Notes under the pieces: model-generated
What the model was told of the DNA's origin: nothing
Databases searched by the model: none
The model's input: only the letters and a program-made list of their open reading frames with translations
In this document: positions 49,477-58,011 of the stretch, in pieces
Position numbering within the stretch: position 1 is the stretch's first letter
Layout of the letters: every line of letters starts with the position of its first letter
Assembly: GCF_003024155.1 (NCBI RefSeq)
Contig: NZ_CP028136.1
Span: 4,030,001 to 4,094,000 of the forward strand
From: Christiangramia fulva
GTDB taxonomy: Bacteria > Bacteroidota > Bacteroidia > Flavobacteriales > Flavobacteriaceae
Length of the DNA: 64,000 nucleotides
Direction of reading: 5' to 3'
Made by a program: the position numbers and the translations under genes

Positions 49477-50781
49477 TTAAACCTCGCTTTTACCGGCAGA
49501 AAGTACTTCGCGCATGGCCTTTGCTTTCAGTAGACATTCTTCGTATTCCTTATTTGGATTAGACCTGGCGGTAATGGCACCACCTACCGAAAATGAGAGG
49601 TATTTATTTTCCGAATTATAAAGGATACTTCGTATCACCACGTTGAAATCGAAATCACCTTCAGGAGAAAAGTAACCAACGGCCCCGCTGTAGAGTCCGC
49701 GTTTGGTCTGCTCAAGTTCCTCGATGATCTTCATTGCAGAGATTTTTGGAGCTCCGGTCATACTACCCATTGGGAAACTGGTTCGCAGAGCTTCCACCGG
49801 CGGTATAGTATCGGCGATTTTCGCCCTTACCGAAGAAATGAGCTGATGCACTTGCCGGAACGTATAAACCTTGCAGAGTTCATCTACCTTTACGCTTCCT
49901 TTTTTCGCTATACGGGAAAGGTCATTGCGCACAAGGTCTACGATCATAACATTTTCGGAATGTTCCTTTGGATCTAACGCCAGTTCCCGGGCAATTTCAA
50001 GGTCTTCTTCCGGATCATCGCTTCTCCTCGCAGTTCCTTTTATGGGCTGGGACAAAAGATCTTTTCCTTTTTTCTTCAGATATCTTTCAGGGGAGGCAGA
50101 AATAAGATTGAAATTTTCCAGTTTCAGAAATGCCGCGAATGGTGGTTTCGAAATCTGATTTAACGACTGATAGATCTCAATGGCATTCAGGTCAACATTT
50201 TCGGCATAGAATTCCTGGCAGAAATTGGCCTCGTAAATATCACCGCGATGAATATGCCGAAGCATTTCGTTTACCTTTTCTAAATACTGGTCTGGTGAAA
50301 TCCGGGGTTTTACCTGAATATTTGGCAATTTTTCAGGGGAAGAAACATCAGTGGAAGAAATTTGGTTAAAATCGGTGTCTATTTCATCATCAAGCATTTT
50401 TAGATAATGAAATTCGACTTTATTTCCTTTTAAAAAGATCAGTTTTTGAGGCTGAAAAAAATAAAGATCCGGAAATTGGAGTCCGTCAAAATTTTCCGAT
50501 TTCAGGTCTTCCACATCATTTTTCAGGTCGTAGCTCAGGTAACCAAAGATCCAGTCACCGGTAGTTTCCTGGTATTCCTTTAATTTATCAAAAGCGTTGA
50601 AATGATCGGTTTTTAAAGCGGTGAAAGCCTCGACGGCAAGAATGGCGTCATATTCCCCGTTTTCTGACTGATATTCATTACTATCCAGCCATACAATTTC
50701 TCTGGAATGAAGGCTCCATTCCAGCAAACGCTGTTTGAATTTTGTCAGGTCCTTTATTTCAAAAATTCTAGAAGTACGCAC
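49477..50781 (-). CDS. pabB: aminodeoxychorismate synthase component I
   Basis: The 434-residue protein has chorismate-binding enzyme motifs: GDIYEANFCQEF, PIKGTARR, MIVDLVRNDLSRIAKKGSVKV, SFPMGSMTGAPKISAMKIIEELE, and GAITARSNPNKEYEECLLKAKAM. The PIKGT lysine and its length favour PabB over TrpE. With a glutaminase it makes 4-amino-4-deoxychorismate for folate. The start is a GTG at 50781 that directly abuts the stop of the flavin reductase gene, so expression is coupled to that gene. Confidence 0.9.
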   Translation of the reverse strand: MRTSRIFEIKDLTKFKQRLLEWSLHSREIVWLDSNEYQSENGEYDAILAVEAFTALKTDHFNAFDKLKEYQETTGDWIFGYLSYDLKNDVEDLKSENFDGLQFPDLYFFQPQKLIFLKGNKVEFHYLKMLDDEIDTDFNQISSTDVSSPEKLPNIQVKPRISPDQYLEKVNEMLRHIHRGDIYEANFCQEFYAENVDLNAIEIYQSLNQISKPPFAAFLKLENFNLISASPERYLKKKGKDLLSQPIKGTARRSDDPEEDLEIARELALDPKEHSENVMIVDLVRNDLSRIAKKGSVKVDELCKVYTFRQVHQLISSVRAKIADTIPPVEALRTSFPMGSMTGAPKISAMKIIEELEQTKRGLYSGAVGYFSPEGDFDFNVVIRSILYNSENKYLSFSVGGAITARSNPNKEYEECLLKAKAMREVLSAGKSEV

Positions 50782-51318
50782 TTACTCATCAATTTGATGC
50801 ACAAAGGTAGTAAGCACATCGTCAATTCCTATATCAAAAACCTCGTTGGTGATCTTTCCATCCTGAAAATTGTCTTTAAAAGAAGGCAAACTGAAACTTT
50901 CAATGACCTCACCTCCAAATCTAGTTAAGATATTTTTAGTGTATTCAAGCGAAGAGCGGGCTCCTCTTTTGCCGGGCGAAGTACTAAACAACAGGATTTT
51001 TTTGTCTTCTAGAAAATCGCGCTGTAAGCGTGAAAGCCAATCTATCGTATTTTTAAAAAAAACTGACGGACCTCCATTATGCTCATTAACAGCAATGATA
51101 AGGGCATCATGCTCCCGGATAAGCTGATGGATTTTTTTAAGGTTTTCCGGAAATCCCTGCTTCCTTTCCAGATCCACTCCAAACAGCGGTAAAGGATAAT
51201 CTGTAAGTTTTATGCGGGTTATTTCATGGCCCTGGATCCGATCGAGTATATTGTCTAGAAGTTGCTGATTGATGGAAGTACTGCTATTTGAGCCAGCGAA
51301 ACTAAGGATTTTCTTCAT
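50782..51318 (-). CDS. NADPH-dependent FMN reductase family protein
   Basis: The 178-residue flavodoxin-like protein has the phosphate-binding start ILSFAGSNSSTSINQQLLDNI, an AVNEHNGGPSVFFKNTIDWLSR segment, and FSTSPGKRGARSS, matching NADPH:FMN/azo-type reductases. It would reduce flavin or quinone-like acceptors in the cytoplasm. It is the first gene of the flavin reductase-pabB-tilS run. The physiological acceptor cannot be told. Confidence 0.85.
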   Translation of the reverse strand: MKKILSFAGSNSSTSINQQLLDNILDRIQGHEITRIKLTDYPLPLFGVDLERKQGFPENLKKIHQLIREHDALIIAVNEHNGGPSVFFKNTIDWLSRLQRDFLEDKKILLFSTSPGKRGARSSLEYTKNILTRFGGEVIESFSLPSFKDNFQDGKITNEVFDIGIDDVLTTFVHQIDE

Positions 51319-51362
51319 AATCGAAATTTAACTAAAAGTATCAATTTTTTAATGTAGAATGC

Positions 51363-51389
51363 AAAAAGGCACCATTTTCATGATGCCTT
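51363..51389 (-). terminator. terminator downstream of the 35-residue gene
   Basis: Read on the minus strand: stem AAGGCATCAT / ATGGTGCCTT with loop GAAA and one G-T pair, followed by TTTTTG. It lies 24 nt after the small gene's stop and before the flavin reductase gene, so the small gene is transcribed separately. Confidence 0.75.
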
Positions 51390-51412
51390 CACAGTTTTAT
51401 AATACTAATAAG

Positions 51413-51520
51413 TTAACTTCTGTTCTTACGTTTCGCTGCTTTAGCAGCGCGTTTTTCCTTTAGCGACAATACCGGCTCTTTTTTAGCCGAATTCTTCGAA
51501 GGTGATTTTTCTTTTCCCAT
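51413..51520 (-). CDS. small lysine/alanine-rich basic protein, 35 residues
   Basis: The minus strand has an ATG at 51518-51520 and a TAA at 51413-51415. The product begins MGKEKSPSKNSAKKEP and ends LSLKEKRAAKAAKRKNRS. It is strongly basic (about 12 Lys/Arg), with an amphipathic KEKRAAKAAKR helix. It has its own terminator immediately downstream. Its placement between the flavin reductase and lpdA regions and the tight ORF-terminator spacing support a real gene. Short lysine-rich proteins ending in a KEKRAxKxAKK-type helix are, as far as I recall, common in Bacteroidota and unassigned; nucleic-acid or ribosome binding is plausible. Confidence 0.6.
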   Translation of the reverse strand: MGKEKSPSKNSAKKEPVLSLKEKRAAKAAKRKNRS

Positions 51521-51631
51521 GATTTCTGAAATTTGGAATTACTTGTTAAATGTAGTGAATGTTATAATACAATATTCAAATTTTTGCAGTGAACAGGGAA
51601 TTTTTAAATCACCTTAGATTATGTTTCAAAA

Positions 51632-51656
51632 GAAAAAACCACCCGCAAAAGGTGGT
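51632..51656 (-). terminator. rho-independent terminator for lpdA side
   Basis: Read on the minus strand: ACCACC / GGTGGT with loop TTTTGCG, followed by six T and C. It lies about 210 nt past the lpdA stop, beyond the repeat-rich stretch, so the lpdA transcript probably includes those repeats. Confidence 0.7.
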
Positions 51657-51687
51657 CTTTAAAAATTTTATTTCGTCCAGAAGGTGA

Positions 51688-51865
51688 CCTCTCGACTACC
51701 TACCACGGCAGGCAGGCGCTCGAGGTGACAGTTCCCAGCCTGCTCGAGGAGACAAATCATTTGTTAAGATTCTGAAACAAGTTCAGAATGACGTTAATAA
51801 GAATTTTTAGACAACCTTTTATGTTGAATTTCAACCCGAAAGTCTCCTCGAGCGCAGTCGAGAGG
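51688..51865. repeat. flanking inverted repeat, left arm interrupted by 18 bp
   Basis: The right arm CCTCGAGCGCAGTCGAGAGG (51846-51865) touches the lpdA stop codon. Its reverse complement is found at the left as two halves, CCTCTCGACT (51688-51697) and GCGCTCGAGG (51716-51725). They are split by an 18-bp insert (51698-51715) whose reverse complement begins CTGCCTGCCG. The CTGCCTGCCG string also occurs at 13640-13649. The spacer between arms holds the second copy of the CTGAAACAAGTTCAG repeat. This looks like nested palindromic intergenic repeats. Confidence 0.7.
51772..51793. repeat. dispersed intergenic repeat, copy 2
   Basis: CTGAAACAAGTTCAG followed by nn-TGACG, identical to 13502-13523 except for the two n positions. 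It sits between the arms of the larger inverted repeat. Confidence 0.65.
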
Positions 51866-51867
51866 TT

Positions 51868-53271
51868 TTACACGTGCAAAGCCCTGTTATCAGTGGCCGC
51901 AAGTGCCGCTTCTTTCATCGCTTCAGCAAATGTTGGGTGAGCATGGCTCATTCTCGAAATATCTTCGGCAGAAGCCCTGAATTCCATAGCCGTAACCGCT
52001 TCAGCAATCAAATCGGCCATACGGGCTCCAATCAGGTGAATTCCCAGCACCTCATCGGTCTTTTCATCGGCAAGGATCTTTACAAATCCGTCGAGATCGC
52101 CGCTGGCACGGGACCGACCCAAAGCGCGCATAGGGAATTTACCTTCCTTATATTTTACACCTTCCTCTTTTAACTGCTCTTCGGTCTTTCCAACCGCGGC
52201 AACTTCAGGCCAGGTATATACCACGCCAGGAATAAGGTTATAATCTATATGTGGTTTTTGACCAGCCATCAATTCGGCGACCATGGTGCCTTCTTCTTCG
52301 GCTTTATGCGCGAGCATGGCTCCGCGAACCACATCTCCAATCGCGTAGATATTATCGGCAGAAGTCTGAAGGTGATCGTTCACTTTCACTCGACCTTTAT
52401 CATCCAACTCAACTCCGGCTGCTTCAGCATTCAATCCATCTGTAAATGGTCGGCGACCAACAGAAACAAGGCAGTAGTCTCCTTTCAGTTCGATCTCTTT
52501 ATCCTTTTTATCATCGGCTTTTACCACGATCTCATCACCATTCCTTTCCACCGATTTCACCTTGGTGCTCACATGGAATTTAATCCCCTGCTTTTTCAAT
52601 ACCTTCTGAAGTTCTTTGGAAAGCGCTCCATCCATGGTAGGAATGATGCGATCCATAAACTCCACAACGGTCACTTCTGCTCCAAGCCGACGGTATACCT
52701 GACCGAGTTCGAGACCAATAACTCCGCCCCCGATCACGATCATATGTTTTGGCACTTCTTTCAGCGTTAAAGCTTCAGTAGAAGTGATCACTCTCTCTTT
52801 GTCAAGCTCGATGAACGGAAGATTAGCAGGTTTCGATCCAGTCGCGATAATGATCTTTTTCGCCTCTATCGTCTGGGTTTCGCCATCTTTTTCAATATTG
52901 ATGTGGGTCTTATCTTTAAAAGAACCTACGCCATGAATCACATCGATTTTATTTTTATCCATGAGGAACTTCACACCATCACAGGTCTGACTCACCACCG
53001 ATGATTTACGCTCCATCATTTTTTCAAGATTCAGTTTTACCTCGCCCGGAATTTCTATCCCATGTTCCTCAAAATGAGCAATGGCGTCGTGATAATGATG
53101 AGAAGAATCGAGCAGCGCTTTACTCGGGATACAGCCAACGTTAAGACAGGTACCTCCAAGAGTGGAATATTTTTCAATGATTGCAGTTTTCATTCCTAAC
53201 TGGGCGCAACGAATGGCCGCCACATAACCTCCGGGACCCGAACCGATCACTGCAACATCATATGTACTCAT
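51868..53271 (-). CDS. lpdA: dihydrolipoyl dehydrogenase (E3)
   Basis: The 467-residue protein has an FAD-binding GSGPGGY motif near residue 10, the redox-active pair Cys42/Cys47 in GGTCLNVGC, the NAD-binding GGGVIGLELG, YAIGDVV, and the C-terminal catalytic HAHPTFAEAMKEA. It reoxidises dihydrolipoamide of pyruvate/2-oxoglutarate dehydrogenase or the glycine cleavage system. It stands alone here with its own promoter and terminator. Confidence 0.95.
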   Translation of the reverse strand: MSTYDVAVIGSGPGGYVAAIRCAQLGMKTAIIEKYSTLGGTCLNVGCIPSKALLDSSHHYHDAIAHFEEHGIEIPGEVKLNLEKMMERKSSVVSQTCDGVKFLMDKNKIDVIHGVGSFKDKTHINIEKDGETQTIEAKKIIIATGSKPANLPFIELDKERVITSTEALTLKEVPKHMIVIGGGVIGLELGQVYRRLGAEVTVVEFMDRIIPTMDGALSKELQKVLKKQGIKFHVSTKVKSVERNGDEIVVKADDKKDKEIELKGDYCLVSVGRRPFTDGLNAEAAGVELDDKGRVKVNDHLQTSADNIYAIGDVVRGAMLAHKAEEEGTMVAELMAGQKPHIDYNLIPGVVYTWPEVAAVGKTEEQLKEEGVKYKEGKFPMRALGRSRASGDLDGFVKILADEKTDEVLGIHLIGARMADLIAEAVTAMEFRASAEDISRMSHAHPTFAEAMKEAALAATDNRALHV

Positions 53272-53310
53272 AATAGCTTGTTTTTTACTGATTTTTTAAC
53301 AAATTGAACA

Positions 53311-53341
53311 CAAAAGTACGACTATTCTTGGCAATGACCAA
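53311..53341 (-). promoter_or_regulatory. lpdA promoter
   Basis: On the minus strand TTG (53341-53339) is followed after 20 nt by TACTTTTG (53318-53311), a good Bacteroidota TTG-N20-TAnnTTTG promoter. It lies 40 nt before the lpdA ATG. Confidence 0.6.
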
Positions 53342-53374
53342 TGTAGCATTACGTACAATCCAAAATTTTAAGAA

Positions 53375-53833
53375 TCAGAGGTTGATCACCGTCGTTTCCT
53401 TGACTTTATTAATGGTGAAGATACTCGTGGTCGAGCCTATATGGTCGAGATTCGTGAGTTTGGTGACCATGAATTCGCGGTATGCATCCATGTCTTTTAC
53501 CAGGACTTTTAAAATATAATCGTAATCACCGCTCACGTGAAGGCATTCGGTAACCTCCGGAAGATGCGCTACTTCCTTTTCGAATTTGTGGAGAAAATCC
53601 TTTTTATGCTGAATGAGTTTTACCTGACAAAGCACCATAAAGCCTTTTTCTATTTTTTCGGGAGCAAGAACGGCTACATATTTTGAAATGATGCCGGCCT
53701 TTTCCAGTTTTCGAATACGCTCATATACTGCGGTTACCGAAAGTCCGAGATCATTCGAAATTTCCTTATTTGTCTTTTTGCTGTCCTGCTGGAGGTGCAT
53801 CAGTATCTTCCGGTCCAGTTCATCGATTTTCAT
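53375..53833 (-). CDS. Lrp/AsnC-family transcriptional regulator
   Basis: The start at 53833 (MKIDELDRKILMHLQ) gives 152 residues, the usual Lrp length. The frame is open to 53893 but that N-terminus does not fit the family. A helix-turn-helix (LDRKILMHLQQDSKKTNKEISNDLGLSVTAVYERIRKLEKAGII) is followed by the RAM effector domain (VTECLHVSGDYDYILKVLVKDMDAYREFM). It is divergent from the methionine gamma-lyase-like gene, whose promoter carries a symmetric site. Amino-acid-responsive control of that gene is the likely role. Confidence 0.9.
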   Translation of the reverse strand: MKIDELDRKILMHLQQDSKKTNKEISNDLGLSVTAVYERIRKLEKAGIISKYVAVLAPEKIEKGFMVLCQVKLIQHKKDFLHKFEKEVAHLPEVTECLHVSGDYDYILKVLVKDMDAYREFMVTKLTNLDHIGSTTSIFTINKVKETTVINL

Positions 53834-53923
53834 CCAAAAAATTTTCATCAAAAATAGGAATATATTGCCTGAAACAGAATATTGATCGTACATATTGAAT
53901 TTTTATAGATTTATTATCTGAAT

Positions 53924-53967
53924 ATGATCAGGATCATTGTTTTTTATTCCTCATTCTCTCAACTTTG
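53924..53967 (+). promoter_or_regulatory. promoter of the gamma-lyase gene with Lrp-type palindrome
   Basis: TTG (53937-53939), 20 nt, then CAACTTTG (53960-53967, one mismatch from TAnnTTTG) lies 19 nt before the ATG at 53987. The inverted repeat ATGAT-CAGG-ATCAT (53924-53937) overlaps the -33 end. It is a natural site for the divergent Lrp-type protein; binding is inferred. Confidence 0.5.
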
Positions 53968-53986
53968 AGTCACTAAAACTAAAGAC

Positions 53987-55201
53987 ATGAAGTACAAACC
54001 GGCAGATCGCATTCAGGATTTGCAATATTTTGGCGAATTTGGAGGAGTGAATCCTTCAATTTCCGATTCATCGACCTATACCTTCCTTTCCGCAAAAACC
54101 ATGTTCGATACCTTTGAGGGAAATGCGGAAGGTTGTTATCTATATTCCCGCCACTCCTCGCCTTCCAATCTTTACCTGGGTGAAGCCCTTGCCGCTATGG
54201 AAGGAACCGAAACGGCGAATGTAACCGCCTCGGGCATGGGAGCGATTACTTCGGCCCTTCTTCAGCTTTGTAAAAACGGCGATCATATTGTTTGCAGCCG
54301 CACTATTTATGGCGGTACCTATGCCTTTCTGAAGAATTTCGCACCTCAGCTGGGTATTACCACCACTTTTGTGGATATTACAAAAACCGATGTGGTTGAA
54401 GCCGCAATTCAGAAAAATACAAAAGTGATCTATTGTGAGAGCGTAAGTAATCCGTTGCTTGAAGTGGCCGATATTGAAGAACTGGCAAAAATCGCTAAAA
54501 CCAACAAGCTGCAGCTTCTGGTTGATAATACCTTTTCGCCATTATCTATAAGTCCGGCAAAATTAGGCGCCGATGTGGTGATTCACAGCCTTACTAAATT
54601 CATCAACGGCAGCAGCGATACAGTTGGCGGCGTGGTTTGCGGCTCCCGTGATTTTATCAATGACCTGCGGAATGTGAACGACGGCGCAGCGATGCTTCTG
54701 GGTCCGACCATGGATAGCCTCAGGGCAGCATCCATTTTAAAGAATTTACGTACACTTCATATTCGCATGAAACAACACAGCCATAACGCGCAGTTTTTAG
54801 CTGAAAAATTCCAGGAAGACGGATTTAAAACCGTTTACCCCGGGCTAAAATCTCATCCGGGACATGTACTCTTCAAAAAAATGATGAACGAAGACTATGG
54901 TTTTGGCGGAATGCTTACCATAGATGTTGGTTCTCTGGCCAAGGCCAATGAACTTATGGAACTCATGCAGAAAGAAAATCTGGGCTACCTCGCCGTAAGC
55001 CTTGGTTTCTATAAAACATTATTCAGCGCTCCCGGCACTTCTACTTCTTCTGAAATTCCGGAAGAAGAACAAAGAGAAATGGGACTCAGCGACGGACTCA
55101 TTCGTTTTTCCATTGGTCTGGACAATAATATCGAGAGGACCTACGAAAAAATGAAAGAATGTATGATCAAGGTTGGAGTACTCGAGGCTGAAATAGCCTA
55201 A
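53987..55201 (+). CDS. Cys/Met metabolism PLP enzyme, methionine gamma-lyase-like
   Basis: The 404-residue protein is a trans-sulfuration-type PLP enzyme. It has YSRHSSPSNLYLGEALAAMEGTE, TASGMGAITSALLQLCKNGDHIV, LLVDNTFSPL, and the PLP lysine in HSLTKFINGSSDTVGG. The family includes methionine gamma-lyase and cystathionine gamma-synthase/lyase. The divergent Lrp regulator suggests amino-acid catabolism, so gamma-lyase is preferred, but substrate-determining residues are not decisive. It is closed by a strong terminator before the antiporter gene. Confidence 0.85.
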   Translation: MKYKPADRIQDLQYFGEFGGVNPSISDSSTYTFLSAKTMFDTFEGNAEGCYLYSRHSSPSNLYLGEALAAMEGTETANVTASGMGAITSALLQLCKNGDHIVCSRTIYGGTYAFLKNFAPQLGITTTFVDITKTDVVEAAIQKNTKVIYCESVSNPLLEVADIEELAKIAKTNKLQLLVDNTFSPLSISPAKLGADVVIHSLTKFINGSSDTVGGVVCGSRDFINDLRNVNDGAAMLLGPTMDSLRAASILKNLRTLHIRMKQHSHNAQFLAEKFQEDGFKTVYPGLKSHPGHVLFKKMMNEDYGFGGMLTIDVGSLAKANELMELMQKENLGYLAVSLGFYKTLFSAPGTSTSSEIPEEEQREMGLSDGLIRFSIGLDNNIERTYEKMKECMIKVGVLEAEIA

Positions 55202-55283
55202 ATTTTTGCAGGATTAAACCGAAAGTCGTAAAATTACGATCAGAAAAAATGATCAAAATTAACGACCGGTTTTAAAATGAAGA

Positions 55284-55325
55284 CCTCACCACAATTCTGA
55301 AAACAGAAGTTGTGGTGAGGTTTTT
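55284..55325 (+). terminator. rho-independent terminator after the gamma-lyase gene
   Basis: A long hairpin, CCTCACCACAA / TTGTGGTGAGG extended by TTCTG / CAGAA around an AAAA loop, is followed by TTTTT. It lies about 80 nt after the stop and 32 nt before the next ATG, so it separates the two genes or attenuates the second. Confidence 0.92.
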
Positions 55326-55356
55326 ATTTTTAAATACTGAGATATCAAATAATTAT

Positions 55357-56835
55357 ATGGAAAACTCTACTGCGAATCCAGAAAATGAACCAATCATTGA
55401 GAATCGCGAACTGAATATCTGGGAAGCCCTTATTCCCGTTGTTGCACTTATCGGAATGCTAGCCTTTAACGTCTGGGTTTTTGGCGATTCAGCATTAGAC
55501 GGGTCCAATCAGTTTATTCTTTTAATGGGAGGAGCAGTCGCCGCAATAGTAGGCCATTTCAATAAAGTGAAGTTTGAAACCATGCTCGATGAAGTAGCCC
55601 GAAATATACAGAGTACGGCAGGAGCGATTTTGATCCTTCTGATGGTTGGAGCGCTTGCTGGGACATGGCTGATAAGTGGAATTATTCCCACGATGATCTA
55701 TTACGGACTCCAAATTCTGAATCCGACGATTTTTCTGGCAGCAACTGTGATTATTTGCTCCATTATTTCTGTCGCCACTGGAAGTTCCTGGACCACCTCA
55801 GCTACGGTAGGAATCGCGCTGGTGGGAATTGCCGATGCCTTGGGAATTCCGCTGGGAATGACTGCCGGGGCCATACTTTCGGGAGCTTATTTTGGTGATA
55901 AAATGTCGCCCTTAAGCGACACTACCAACCTTGCACCTGCCATGGCGGGAACCGATCTTTTTACACATATAAGATATATGGCAATTACCACGGTGCCTAC
56001 AATAACCATTACCATCATTATTTTCATCATCATAGGCCTGAATCTTGATACTCATGGAACTACCGACACTTCGGCCATCCTTAATTCTATAGATTCAGCT
56101 TTTAATATAAGTCCGTGGCTGTTCCTGGTGCCCGTGATAGTTATTGTCCTTATTATAAAGAAAACCTCTCCTCTCGTAGCCCTTCTTATAGGAACACTGC
56201 TGGGAGCCGTTGCCGCCCTTATCGCACAGCCTCATGTGGTCCTGGCGATTAGTGGCAGTGAACATTTAGATTTTATCAGCGGCTATAAAGGCATTATGAA
56301 AGCCATCACCGTTGATACCGCCGTACAAACCGATTCAGAGGCTTTAAATGATCTTTTTGCTTCCAGTGGAATGGCCGGAATGCTCGGAACCATCTGGCTT
56401 ATACTTTGTGCGATGGTTTTTGGCGGAATTATGGAAGCCATCGGAGCCCTGGCAAAAATCAGCAAGGCATTACTGAATATGTTCCATACCACTTTTGGTT
56501 TGTTTGCCAGCACGGTAGGAAGTTGTGTGGCTCTGAATGCGACAGCTTCAGATCAATACCTGGCCATTGTCGTCCCGGGTAAAATGTTTGCAAACGCTTA
56601 CCGGGAAAAAGGCCTTGCTCCTGAAAACCTTAGCCGAACGCTCGAAGATTCAGGTACGGTTACCTCTGTTCTTGTTCCTTGGAATACCTGTGGTGCTTAC
56701 CATAGCGGAGTGCTTGGAGTACCTACCTTAAGTTATATTGGTTACGCCTTTTTCAATTACCTGAGTCCGTTTATGACTTTACTCTACGCGGCATTGAATA
56801 TTAAAATCAGGAGACTTACCGACAAGAAAAAATAA
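55357..56835 (+). CDS. NhaC-family Na+/H+ antiporter
   Basis: The start at 55357 (MENSTANPENEP) gives 492 residues. The frame opens further upstream only inside the terminator hairpin. About 11-12 membrane segments and the NhaC-type signatures SSWTTSATVGIALVGIADALGIPLGMTAGAILSGAYFGDKMSPLSDTTNLAPAMAGTDLF and GTVTSVLVPWNTCGAYHSGVLGVPTLSY are present. The family includes Na+/H+ and malate-lactate-type antiporters. It follows the gamma-lyase gene and could exchange an organic acid or amino-acid product, but plain Na+/H+ antiport is equally possible. Confidence 0.88.
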   Translation: MENSTANPENEPIIENRELNIWEALIPVVALIGMLAFNVWVFGDSALDGSNQFILLMGGAVAAIVGHFNKVKFETMLDEVARNIQSTAGAILILLMVGALAGTWLISGIIPTMIYYGLQILNPTIFLAATVIICSIISVATGSSWTTSATVGIALVGIADALGIPLGMTAGAILSGAYFGDKMSPLSDTTNLAPAMAGTDLFTHIRYMAITTVPTITITIIIFIIIGLNLDTHGTTDTSAILNSIDSAFNISPWLFLVPVIVIVLIIKKTSPLVALLIGTLLGAVAALIAQPHVVLAISGSEHLDFISGYKGIMKAITVDTAVQTDSEALNDLFASSGMAGMLGTIWLILCAMVFGGIMEAIGALAKISKALLNMFHTTFGLFASTVGSCVALNATASDQYLAIVVPGKMFANAYREKGLAPENLSRTLEDSGTVTSVLVPWNTCGAYHSGVLGVPTLSYIGYAFFNYLSPFMTLLYAALNIKIRRLTDKKK

Positions 56836-56978
56836 GAATTGTTTAATTCCAGACTTAAATTTCTGTCAATCTGCTAATTATAAATTCCATTTATTGTAAA
56901 TATTAAAAGCTATAAGCAACTTCTATTTAACAATAAAATTTTAGAATTTTCATTCCTTTAAAAACAGAGCTTAAGGCT

Positions 56979-56986
56979 TAATTTTG
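56979..56986 (+). promoter_or_regulatory. candidate -7 box of the peroxiredoxin operon
   Basis: TAATTTTG, a perfect TAnnTTTG match, lies 50 nt before the peroxiredoxin ATG in a 201-bp AT-rich gap that otherwise shows nothing. Confidence 0.5.
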
Positions 56987-57036
56987 TTGGTGAAAAAGAA
57001 AGATAAATAGTTTAATTTTTAAAACGATCTAACAAT

Positions 57037-57675
57037 ATGGCTTTAGTAGGAAAAAAATTTCCAAATCTTAGCGTAAACGCAATGAATGGGATGGGTGACA
57101 CTTTCCAAATAAATGTTTTGGAAGAGGCCCAGAAAAACAATAAAAAAGTATTGCTTTTCTGGTACCCAAAAGATTTCACCTTTGTGTGCCCAACCGAACT
57201 TCACGCTTTTCAAAAAGCTCTGGAAGAATTTGAAAAAAGAAATGTAATGGTGATCGGAGCTTCCTGTGATACTCCCGAAGTTCACTTCGCCTGGTTAAAC
57301 ACTCCAAAAGATAACGGGGGAATCGAAGGTGTAACTTACCCAATTCTTGCCGATTCTAATCGCAACCTTAGCTCAAGACTTGATATTCTTGATATCTCCA
57401 ATGAATCTTATGATGAGGAAACAGGTGCTTTGACCGTTGAAGGTGATAATGTAACTTACCGTGCAACCTATCTTATCGATGAGGAAGGAACAATTTTCCA
57501 CGAAAGCATTAACCATATGCCACTTGGAAGAAACGTAAATGAATTCCTTCGTTTGATCGACGCTTACACTCACGTTCAGGAAAAAGGAGAGGTTTGCCCT
57601 GCCAACTGGGAAGAAGGTAAAGAAGCGATGAATGCTGACCGCGAAGGTGTTGCTAACTACCTTAGCTTAAATTAA
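57037..57675 (+). CDS. 2-Cys peroxiredoxin (AhpC/Prx1 type)
   Basis: The 212-residue protein has the peroxidatic Cys51 in DFTFVCPTE, the catalytic Arg in the C-terminal half, and the resolving Cys187 in GEVCPANW, so it is a typical 2-Cys enzyme. It reduces hydrogen peroxide and organic peroxides in the cytoplasm with electrons from a thioredoxin or AhpF. The thioredoxin gene 21 nt downstream is the natural donor. Confidence 0.95.
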   Translation: MALVGKKFPNLSVNAMNGMGDTFQINVLEEAQKNNKKVLLFWYPKDFTFVCPTELHAFQKALEEFEKRNVMVIGASCDTPEVHFAWLNTPKDNGGIEGVTYPILADSNRNLSSRLDILDISNESYDEETGALTVEGDNVTYRATYLIDEEGTIFHESINHMPLGRNVNEFLRLIDAYTHVQEKGEVCPANWEEGKEAMNADREGVANYLSLN

Positions 57676-57696
57676 GAAAACGGGAAAATTATTGCT

Positions 57697-58011
57697 ATGA
57701 TTCACGAATTAGAACAGGATAACTTAAGCGAACTGGTAGAAAACAACGAAACAGTGGTTGTGCAATACATGGCCGGATGGTGCGGAAACTGCCGTTTGAT
57801 GAAGCCCAAGTTCAAAAAACTGGCTTCAGAAAACGAAAATGCTAAATTTATAATGGTGGATGCTGAAAAATATCCGGAATCGCGTAAACTGGCTACCGTT
57901 GATAACCTGCCAACCTTCGCGACCTTTAAAAACGGAAGTTTTAAGAATCAGGTTCAAACCAATAAGTTTGACCAGTTAAAAAACTTAGTCGATGAAGTTA
58001 CCAGTAATTAG
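57697..58011 (+). CDS. thioredoxin-family protein with WCGNC active site
   Basis: The 104-residue single-domain thioredoxin has an active site WCGNC at residues 28-32 in place of the usual WCGPC, followed by the cis-proline loop VDNLPTFATFKNG. No signal peptide is seen, so it is cytoplasmic. Asn in place of Pro at the active site usually raises the redox potential, so it may be specialised to the peroxiredoxin upstream. It overlaps the next gene by 20 nt, indicating coupled expression. Confidence 0.9.
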   Translation: MIHELEQDNLSELVENNETVVVQYMAGWCGNCRLMKPKFKKLASENENAKFIMVDAEKYPESRKLATVDNLPTFATFKNGSFKNQVQTNKFDQLKNLVDEVTSN

